A stretch of DNA of 64,000 nucleotides from JACOZM01 sp035289385. Lineage in GTDB: Archaea > Nanobdellota > Nanobdellia > Woesearchaeales > GW2011-AR9. A program made the position numbers and the translations under genes. The notes beneath the pieces are model-generated. The model worked only from the letters and a program-made list of their open reading frames with translations, searched no databases and was not told the origin of the DNA. This document shows, one piece after another, positions 56,710-64,000 of the stretch. The DNA is taken from assembly GCA_035289385.1 (NCBI GenBank), contig DATDXI010000066.1, forward strand, positions 6,185 to 70,184. The letters are read 5' to 3'. The first letter of the stretch is position 1; every line of letters starts with the position of its first letter.

Positions 56710-59700
56710 ATGAAAACGAGAGGATTGATAGTACTGATGCTTATTGCAGTTCTTATTATCTCTATGAGTTCCATCGCTGTCCTAGAGCAGACGAATGACC
56801 AAGGCAAGATCGAAGTTATTATCCTTCTTCATGATCATCCTGTCAAGAGCATTTCATCTGCTACGGTAGCGTCAGATGATGGTCATGCGGAGAAACAAGA
56901 GCGCTTAGAGCATAGGAAAGAGATGGTCCAGGATGCGCAGGAACGTTTTATTGCCAAAAGCATGAAGCAGGGAAAAGGAGCAAAGAAAGCAGATGCAAAA
57001 ATATCAGAGCAAGATCTTCCTTCACTAGAAGTGGAGCAGCAATTTACCTATATCAATGGCTTGAGTGCAAAAGTAGCGGCAGATGATGTAGAAAGATTAC
57101 GCAACGATCCAGAGGTGCGTGGTGTTTTCATCCCGATAGAATATCATATCCTACCAGAAGAGGTGCCTTCTGATACTCTTGGTGATGCTGCTGATGGCCC
57201 GATCAGTATTACTCTCTCCACCAGTGTTCCCAGCATTGGTGCGACGCAAGTGAAGAATACGTATGGCCTTACTGGGCAGAATGTTACCGTAGCAGTCATC
57301 GATACAGGAATAGATTATACTCATGATGATTTAGGAAATTGTACTGCCGTTGGTGGAAGTTGCAGGATACAAGGTGGTTACGATTATGTGAATAGTGATA
57401 CGGACCCGAAAGATGATCATGGCCACGGTACCCATGTAGCTGGAATCGTTGGAGCGAATGGTTCTCTGGTGGGAGTTGCTCCTGATGTTACCTTTTTAGC
57501 GTATAAAGTATGTAATTCAGCAGGCTCTTGTCCATCTGAAGCGAATATTATTGCAGCGGTTGATGCTGCCATCGGCAATTCTAGTGATGTCATCAGCATG
57601 TCTATAGGTGGAGAGAAGAATCCTAACAATGGCTTAAGCGCGTTGAGTGCAGCGTTAAGCGATGCCGTTGCTCAGGGAGTAGTGGTAGTAGTTGCTGCCG
57701 GCAACAATGGACCGAGTACAGGCTGTGTCTCTTCTCCCGGAGATGCTGTAGATATTATAACGGTTGGAAATTCTAATGATCAAGGCACGACGGATGTCTC
57801 TGATGATACGATTGTTTCCAGCAGCTGTTCCGGACCAAGCGCTTTTGGCAGATTAGATCCTGATCTCGTTGCTCCAGGAAATTCTATCACCTCTACCTGG
57901 CTGAATGATGCAACGAATACTATCAGTGGAACATCCATGGCCACTCCTCATGTTTCAGGAGCTGCTGCGTTATTGTTGGAATATAATTCTACGTTAACTC
58001 CAGCTGTGGTCCGGGGAATGTTAATGCATACTGCTTCAACCATCAATGAGCATCTCTTTGAGCAAGGTTCTGGCATCGTTAATGTTACAAAAGCGATAGA
58101 ATATAATTTGACGGTGAATGTTTCGGGGTCAGATAGATGGGAAACGACAGCTGCTAAAGGCGAGCTGCTTTCAAAGAATATAACGGTGAAGAATACAAAT
58201 GATTTTGCGGTGAATATCACTATCTTTGCAGATGATCTTACCACTCTGGAAGGGGATTTCAGCATGGGCAATTCTTCATATACGTTTCCTGCCATCATCG
58301 TTCCTGCAAATTCTGAAACAACTGTCCAGCTGAATTATTCTGTCCCAGCGAATGCCAACGCTTCTATTTATGGCTCTACCTTAGATATTCGCTCAAATAG
58401 GTCGCACTTCCTTCGGGTTCCCGTCGTTATTTCTGTTCAGCAATCGCTGAGCGGGACGATCCAGGGGATAGTGGATAAGAAACGGTCATCTTGCTCCAAT
58501 AGCGCATGCGGCGACAAAGTGATGTATTATTTTTCTGTTGGAGGAACTAAACAAGTAAATCTGTCTTGGATAAGTACCAACAATGATCTGGATCTTTACA
58601 TCTATAATTCCAGCGGGACACAGATAGCTGTTTCTGGGCAAGGGACGACGGAGATAGAAAATGTCACGCTCAATTCAACGTATAGCCAGTTCTGGGTCAT
58701 GGTCCACTCCTTCACATTAGCTAGCGATAGCAGTGACTTTTTGTATAATCTTACCTTAGCAACAACTCAGCAGGCTGCTACCATCACTCTTACTGCTCCC
58801 CAGAATAGCTCGTACCATCGCAGCAGTTTTAATCTGAACCTCAGCATTAGCGATGCCAATACCATCTCTGAATCTAATTATACTATCACTAATTCTTCTG
58901 CAAGAGTCGTGCAGAGTGTGGTGAACGAGACGGTTTCTGCAACTTCGTTAACATGGACGGATCTGGTGAATGTTTCCAATTCTACGTTTACTGATGGGAA
59001 TTATACGCTGACTGTTTTTGTCAATGATTCAGAGAATAATTATACGGAACAATCCTTCCTGTTCGTTGTTGATAAGACTGGGCCAGCACTTTCTGATATC
59101 CTTCTTGCACCAACAACCGTGTATAATAATAACACCGTTTCATTCCGGATTAACGTGACGGACAGCTATCTGAACACTTCTGCAATCTTCCTTCAATCAA
59201 ACTTTACTGGGTCGATGGTAAATTATTCTCTTGTCTTTGAATCCGGCGATAGGTACAATTATTCAGTGGGAGGAACAGCAAACTTCAGCAACCAGGAAAA
59301 TGTTTCTTACCAAGTTTATGTTGTAGACCAGGCAGGAAACATCAATAGTTCTGGCACATTTTCATTCCTCGTGCAGAATAGAGCACCGGAAGCAGTTTCC
59401 ATAACTCTTCCCAGCAACGGAGATATTTTAGAGATCGGCAACAGCACGTCATTCCAATCATCAGCTCTTGATAAAGATGGTGATTCTCTTACCTACAATT
59501 GGAACTTTTCTGATGGGACATCTCTAGTATCTTCACAGAATACTTCTCATCAGTTTAATTCCACGGGCTCTTTTACCGTTATCCTCAATATTTCTGATTC
59601 TTTAGTGCATAATCTTACCAATATTACTATCACCGTGACTGATACTAAAGCTCCATCGGTAAGTTCTGTCAGTTATCATTCCGAACATCATCTCTCTCGC

Positions 59701-60783
59701 GATGGAAATAATTATTCGGTCAATGCAACACTCTTTGATTATACTGGACTTTCTTCGTCGACGTTAGGGTTCAACAATACTACGCAAACGTCATCTTGTT
59801 CTTCAGCAAAGATGTCCTGGAACTGTTCGTGGACGATCAGAAATGTGACGGAAGGAAGCTATTCATTCACCTTAAATGCCACCGATAATTTCACGACGCA
59901 GCACAGAAACTCTTTGAATTATACGTTCAGCGTTACTTCCTGTTCTGATAGTATTGAGAATGGGGATGAAACAGATACGGATTGTGGTGGCTCCTGCTCT
60001 GCCTGCAGTGAAAGTTCCAGCAGTTCAAGCTCATCTTCATCGTCATCTTCCAGCGGAGGAGCTGGTGGAGGTAGCAGTAGTTCAAGCTCTTCTTCAACGG
60101 CTGCGGAAGAAACGACAACGGAATCATCTGAGGAAGCTTCATCTGAAGGAGAAGAAGCGGCGGCAGAATCATCTGCTGAAGCTGTTGAGGAAACTCCTGG
60201 ATCTATAGCTTCCGCATTTACCCAAGAGATTACTTTTGTCAAAGATGAATATGCCCAAGTGACGATTGCTGATGAGCAGATTTCCGTCAAAGGTTTAGAA
60301 ATCAAGACGAGTGTTGATAAAGTAACGACCTTAGTGGTGCAATCTCTCTCGGAGAAGCCAAGCGCGGCATCTTCTTTAGAGAATGTGTACCAATACTTAG
60401 AGATGACAGTAGACCTTTCTGCAGATGATATCGAGAAAGCTACCGTCACTTTTGAAGTTCCTAAATCCTGGCTGGAAGAAAAAGGATATCTCCCCGAGTC
60501 TATTATACTAAACACGTTTGAGAATGATAAATGGAAAGAGTTGCCTACGACGATGGTTGATGAGATGAATACTACTATCACCTATAAAGCAGAATTGAAG
60601 CATTTCTCCTATTTTGCCATCACGGGAAAGAAAGCGAGCAGCAGCCTTACTGGGGCAGCTATCACCATGTTGAAAAATGTCTCTGGAGCGCTGAATGGGC
60701 GTGTCGTGGTATTGTTCAGCTTTGTCATGTTGATTCTTGTTCTGGGATTGATCTATGTGAAGGTTAGAGAAAGGGATTATTGA
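56710..60783 (+). CDS. Large cell-surface subtilisin-like protease (S8) with C-terminal anchor
   Basis: 1357 aa. Signal peptide (GLIVLMLIAVLIISMSSIAV), an I9-type propeptide (about residues 35-155; FTYINGLSAKVAADDVERLR) and the catalytic core with Asp in VIDTGIDYTH, His in DHGHGTHVAG, oxyanion Asn in VVAAGNNGP and Ser in SGTSMATPHVSG. Long beta-rich repeats follow, including a PKD-like unit (SALDKDGDSLTYNWNFSDGT). A Cys-containing segment, a pure Ser/Gly linker (about 1103-1130), an acidic Glu/Ser run and a PGF-pre-PGF-like domain with LKHFSYFAITG come next, then a final membrane helix VVVLFSFVMLILVLGLIYVK. It is anchored facing out. Confidence 0.94.
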   Translation: MKTRGLIVLMLIAVLIISMSSIAVLEQTNDQGKIEVIILLHDHPVKSISSATVASDDGHAEKQERLEHRKEMVQDAQERFIAKSMKQGKGAKKADAKISEQDLPSLEVEQQFTYINGLSAKVAADDVERLRNDPEVRGVFIPIEYHILPEEVPSDTLGDAADGPISITLSTSVPSIGATQVKNTYGLTGQNVTVAVIDTGIDYTHDDLGNCTAVGGSCRIQGGYDYVNSDTDPKDDHGHGTHVAGIVGANGSLVGVAPDVTFLAYKVCNSAGSCPSEANIIAAVDAAIGNSSDVISMSIGGEKNPNNGLSALSAALSDAVAQGVVVVVAAGNNGPSTGCVSSPGDAVDIITVGNSNDQGTTDVSDDTIVSSSCSGPSAFGRLDPDLVAPGNSITSTWLNDATNTISGTSMATPHVSGAAALLLEYNSTLTPAVVRGMLMHTASTINEHLFEQGSGIVNVTKAIEYNLTVNVSGSDRWETTAAKGELLSKNITVKNTNDFAVNITIFADDLTTLEGDFSMGNSSYTFPAIIVPANSETTVQLNYSVPANANASIYGSTLDIRSNRSHFLRVPVVISVQQSLSGTIQGIVDKKRSSCSNSACGDKVMYYFSVGGTKQVNLSWISTNNDLDLYIYNSSGTQIAVSGQGTTEIENVTLNSTYSQFWVMVHSFTLASDSSDFLYNLTLATTQQAATITLTAPQNSSYHRSSFNLNLSISDANTISESNYTITNSSARVVQSVVNETVSATSLTWTDLVNVSNSTFTDGNYTLTVFVNDSENNYTEQSFLFVVDKTGPALSDILLAPTTVYNNNTVSFRINVTDSYLNTSAIFLQSNFTGSMVNYSLVFESGDRYNYSVGGTANFSNQENVSYQVYVVDQAGNINSSGTFSFLVQNRAPEAVSITLPSNGDILEIGNSTSFQSSALDKDGDSLTYNWNFSDGTSLVSSQNTSHQFNSTGSFTVILNISDSLVHNLTNITITVTDTKAPSVSSVSYHSEHHLSRDGNNYSVNATLFDYTGLSSSTLGFNNTTQTSSCSSAKMSWNCSWTIRNVTEGSYSFTLNATDNFTTQHRNSLNYTFSVTSCSDSIENGDETDTDCGGSCSACSESSSSSSSSSSSSSSGGAGGGSSSSSSSSTAAEETTTESSEEASSEGEEAAAESSAEAVEETPGSIASAFTQEITFVKDEYAQVTIADEQISVKGLEIKTSVDKVTTLVVQSLSEKPSAASSLENVYQYLEMTVDLSADDIEKATVTFEVPKSWLEEKGYLPESIILNTFENDKWKELPTTMVDEMNTTITYKAELKHFSYFAITGKKASSSLTGAAITMLKNVSGALNGRVVVLFSFVMLILVLGLIYVKVRERDY

Positions 60784-60866
60784 AGATTGTTTCTAAAATT
60801 TTTCTCTTTTCAATGCCACATTTTTCCGATAGATTTATAAAAAGTTCCTGTTATTCGTGGGGGTAG

Positions 60867-60974
60867 ATGAAAAGAAGTTCTCGAAGATGGAAAAAGAAAG
60901 GCCAGATGCGCTGGAAGTGGCAGCGAAAGAAGATTAAGAAGGCCAGGAAACGAAGAAAGATTCAGGCTGCTTAG
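60867..60974 (+). CDS. rpl41e: 50S ribosomal protein L41e
   Basis: 35 aa, nearly all Lys, Arg and Trp: MKRSSRRWKKKGQMRWKWQR followed by KKIKKARKRRKIQAA. This is the tiny L41e protein, often missed for its size. The TATA box GATTTATAAA (60832-60841) lies about 27 bases before the ATG, and GGGGGTAG precedes it. Single gene. Confidence 0.88.
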   Translation: MKRSSRRWKKKGQMRWKWQRKKIKKARKRRKIQAA

Positions 60975-61111
60975 GTAGTTTCTCTTTTTTAATGTACTTG
61001 TTCTCTAGTTTTTTGCTCTCTATTTTAATCTTGAATGGTTATGAGGGGTATTTCATTCTCCCAGTAACTTTTCACAACAATATTTAAGAAGAATCCCCTG
61101 AAAATTGGATT

Positions 61112-62491
61112 ATGAAAATACTTTTAGTCTATGCTCCTTTTTGCACACCGGTGAGTCCGCCATATTCTATCACAAACCTGTTTTCGTTTTTGAAAAATAA
61201 TAGTGATCATGAGATTAAGGTTCTAGACTTGAATCTAGAGTTTCATTGGCTGAAATTTCCAGAGTATGGGAACTATTTTCGTTCAGGGAAATGGGGTGAT
61301 TATGAAAATAGTGATTATGAAAAAATAGCTACTAGATATCAACAGTTAACAAAAAAAGTATATGCCGAAAATAACCACCTGGTTGTAGAAGGCAAACAGC
61401 CAGAATTCTTTGCGGAATTGCTGGAGAAAATAACCTCTGAAAAAGCGGACATCATCGCGTTTAGCTTAGTCTATTCCAGCCAGGCATTTTATGTCCAGGC
61501 CTTACTCAAAGAGCTTCAAGATGTTACTACGGTGATTGGCGGTCCAGCGGTCAACGGCAAGTTAGCGGCCAAACATGTTTTTAAGAACGAAATAGAATTC
61601 TTGGAATATATTGAGCAGAGAAGTATTAAACAAAAGAGTATCGAAAAAAGAAGCATTGACCATAATAGTTTGAAAATGAATTACCCTCTTGATTTTTCTT
61701 GTTGTGATGGTGACCGTTATTTTATCCAGAAGGTGGTCATACCTCTCAAGACATCCACCACTTGCTATTGGCAGAGATGCACGTTTTGCTCTCATTATGC
61801 CAAGGTCCCCTATTATCAAACTCCTTTGGAAGTCATCAAAAAAACAGTTCTGTTATCTGGCAAAAAAATATTTTTTCTCATCGATGATATGATCCCGGCG
61901 AAGCGATTATTGGAGCTAGGAAAACTGTTTGGCTCTCTTGGTGTAACGTGGGGATGTCAGCTTCGCCCGACAAAAGAGTTTAATGATGATGTCTTTAAAA
62001 AATGCTACGAGGGAGGATTGAGGATGGTGATTTGGGGAGTGGAATCCGGTAATGACCGTGTCCTCGGATTAATTGATAAAGGAACAAATACGGGGGATGT
62101 TTCTTTAGTTCTGCAAAGATCACATCAAGCTGGGATAAAAAATGTTACCTACATCATGTTTGGCTTTCCTGGTGAAACACGCGAGGAGTTTATGGATACT
62201 ATTCGTTTTTTGCAAGATAATGCAGAATTCATTGATTTAATCTCTCCTTCCATTTTTGGCTTGCAAAGAGGAACGATTGTTTATGATAACCCTGCTCTGT
62301 TTGGCATAACGCAAATAGAAGAGGAAGAACGAACCGTCTTAGAGCCGAAGGTGAAGTATGTCTCTTCAGGGATGAGTCTGGAGCAAGTTAAAAAAATGAA
62401 AAAGAGTGTTCAATCCACCATCTTATCGATCAACAAATATCCTTCTGCCATGAATTTTTTTCGTGAGCATATGCTGAGCTTGCTGGAATGA
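61112..62491 (+). CDS. B12-binding-type radical SAM protein, CX4CX2C cluster
   Basis: 459 aa. Residues 1-165 resemble the cobalamin-binding domain (LLVYAPFCTPVSPPYSITNL, KADIIAFSLVYSSQAFYVQA, TTVIGGPAVNGKL). The Fe-S site is TCYWQRCTFCSHYAKVPYY near residue 213, where spacing is CX4CX2C rather than CX3CX2C. Core radical SAM segments follow (FLIDDMIPAKRLLELGKLFG, LRMVIWGVESGNDRVLGLID, NVTYIMFGFPGETREEF). The C-terminus is helical and basic. Substrate unknown. Start is the ATG after the TATA-like ATATTTAAG (61080-61088). Confidence 0.87.
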   Translation: MKILLVYAPFCTPVSPPYSITNLFSFLKNNSDHEIKVLDLNLEFHWLKFPEYGNYFRSGKWGDYENSDYEKIATRYQQLTKKVYAENNHLVVEGKQPEFFAELLEKITSEKADIIAFSLVYSSQAFYVQALLKELQDVTTVIGGPAVNGKLAAKHVFKNEIEFLEYIEQRSIKQKSIEKRSIDHNSLKMNYPLDFSCCDGDRYFIQKVVIPLKTSTTCYWQRCTFCSHYAKVPYYQTPLEVIKKTVLLSGKKIFFLIDDMIPAKRLLELGKLFGSLGVTWGCQLRPTKEFNDDVFKKCYEGGLRMVIWGVESGNDRVLGLIDKGTNTGDVSLVLQRSHQAGIKNVTYIMFGFPGETREEFMDTIRFLQDNAEFIDLISPSIFGLQRGTIVYDNPALFGITQIEEEERTVLEPKVKYVSSGMSLEQVKKMKKSVQSTILSINKYPSAMNFFREHMLSLLE

Positions 62492-62573
62492 TAGTCACTA
62501 AAAATGATCGGGTTAAATTATTATTATTATTTTCATTTACTTTTTTCTCATGTTGACTTTTTTTCTCATGGAC

Positions 62574-62963
62574 TTATTCTGTCGGCAGATACTTTCGGAG
62601 TGCTGCAATGAACTCTTTTCCAAACTTTGGACAGCGAGCAATAAAGAGATGGCTCTTTTCAGAAGGCATGGAAAATGTGCTGATGTCTAGCGCTCTTCCT
62701 CGATATCCCTGTGATCGCAAAAACTCGACAGCTTGCCATCCATAGCTGGGTTCATTGTTTTGCCTTGCTAGTAATGTTTCATCAGCGCAGATAATTCCTA
62801 TATCCCTGACTGCTACACTTCCTGATGTTATGGCATCCTCCAATGAATCACCGCTTCTGAAGGAGCAGAACTCTCTGTCTGGAAAATGCTGTTGAACATT
62901 TAGTCGAGCATAATAAATGGAGATGGGGTCATCTTCTACATAAAGAATCACTCTTTTGGTCAT
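62574..62963 (-). CDS. Response-regulator receiver-like protein
   Basis: 129 aa from the ATG at 62963; a minus-strand TATA-like GATTTATCTC (62982-62991) lies 20-28 bases upstream. CheY-like layout: KRVILYVEDDPISIYYARLN carries the acidic pair, IGIICADETLLARQ contains the third-strand Asp and LDISTFSMPSEKS contains a candidate conserved Ser/Lys end. A single domain with no output domain and no histidine kinase in the window. The phosphorylation site is probably D in ICADE; the fit is partial. Confidence 0.72.
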   Translation of the reverse strand: MTKRVILYVEDDPISIYYARLNVQQHFPDREFCSFRSGDSLEDAITSGSVAVRDIGIICADETLLARQNNEPSYGWQAVEFLRSQGYRGRALDISTFSMPSEKSHLFIARCPKFGKEFIAALRKYLPTE

Positions 62964-63090
62964 ACTGTATAAAGGAGTGAACATGAGATAAATCTTATGG
63001 TCTTTATTATCACGTAGAAGTGTTTTAAGTGCTTGTTCTTGTCAAATAGTGTTATTTTCTCTTAAATCTCGCTCATTCACTACCAAAACC

Positions 63091-63264
63091 TTTATAAATA
63101 AACCACAATCCTTATGGAATCTGCTTAAATATGTGTACTCAATTAATCTTGGGTACGAAAAAAAGGTGATCCAAAATGAACTTTTGGACGATTGACAAAC
63201 AATTCCATTAAGATGCGATCGGAACAATAAACCAAGGATTAAATTCAATTTGAATTTTTTAACA
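63091..63264 (+). promoter_or_regulatory. rRNA promoter and 16S leader with processing stems
   Basis: TATA box TTTATAAATA (63091-63100) about 170 bases before the 16S 5' end. The leader has two inverted repeats: TCCAAAA (63170-63176) with TTTTGGA (63182-63188), and TTAATCTTGG (63143-63152) with CCAAGGATTAA (63232-63242). The outer one encloses the leader and is placed like a processing stem. No gene is present here. Confidence 0.6.

Positions 63265-64000
<736 letters not shown>

Noticed and set aside
60000..60110. Possible CRISPR-like or tandem repeat
   Set aside because: The repeats are AGC/TCA serine codons of one linker, with no spacers.
59919..60581. Long antisense frame opposite the C-terminal part of the subtilase
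   Set aside because: It mirrors a Ser/Glu low-complexity coding region; the composition is a by-product of codon bias and no promoter or homology is visible.

Overview
The window is archaeal chromosomal DNA. It carries the archaeal Rpo7/Spt4/S24e/S27ae cluster, an L21e/RpoF/DUF655 cluster, L41e, diphthine synthase, archaeal Elp3, archease, NreA, an archaeal topoisomerase I, an intron-bearing tRNA-Gly, an archaeal SRP RNA and the 5' part of an archaeal 16S rRNA. Most gene starts lie about 22-30 bases after an A/T-rich TATA box such as TTTATAAAT, so most transcripts are probably leaderless; I used this to choose starts. The small compact genes, a short alanyl-tRNA synthetase, a DUF5667-like secreted protein and a 16S 5' end that departs from the standard archaeal primer site suggest a DPANN lineage, most likely Woesearchaeota-like. 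The lineage is inference, because I could not place the 16S on a tree.

Layout. 1-8600: the end of prolyl-tRNA synthetase, then surface and membrane genes (a secreted protein, a metallophosphoesterase, a large lipoprotein joining two SGNH-like domains to an amidohydrolase, and an MgtE-type transporter). 8700-10740: a membrane pyrophosphatase. 10800-18000: an accessory stretch with a RelE-type toxin broken by a 97-bp insertion, its presumed antitoxin, two double-domain Lrp regulators, small membrane proteins, a stand-alone RelA/SpoT synthetase preceded by short repeats, a radical SAM enzyme and a Doc-type toxin overlapping a 43-aa partner. 18000-24700: nucleotide and DNA-repair genes (Dcd, NreA, family-4 UDG) and the L21e-RpoF-DUF655 cluster. 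24700-27830: an ATP-grasp ligase, a FemAB/BioF2-like transferase and an amino acid racemase. 27900-29310: ribosomal and RNA polymerase genes.

29350-38210 holds three copies of a structured inverted-repeat element. Between them lie a truncated sugar transferase, a membrane-anchored winged-helix regulator, a three-gene set with two paralogues, a sigma54-activator-like AAA+ protein (unexpected in an archaeon), a GTPase/DUF2073/zinc-ribbon trio and an intron-containing tRNA-Gly; the SRP RNA follows the third copy. 38280-54640 is mostly housekeeping: topoisomerase I, diphthine synthase, Elp3, an Fe-S carrier fusion, short AlaRS, a ferritin-like/VIT1 membrane protein, archease and an aminotransferase. 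54650-55040 has the initiator tRNA-Met and, downstream of it, two repeats ending in a copy of its 3' end. The rest holds secreted proteases (SppA and a large subtilase), L41e, a radical SAM protein, a receiver protein and the start of the rRNA operon.

No CRISPR array, integrase or transposase gene is visible. The mobile-looking sequences are all short and non-coding.
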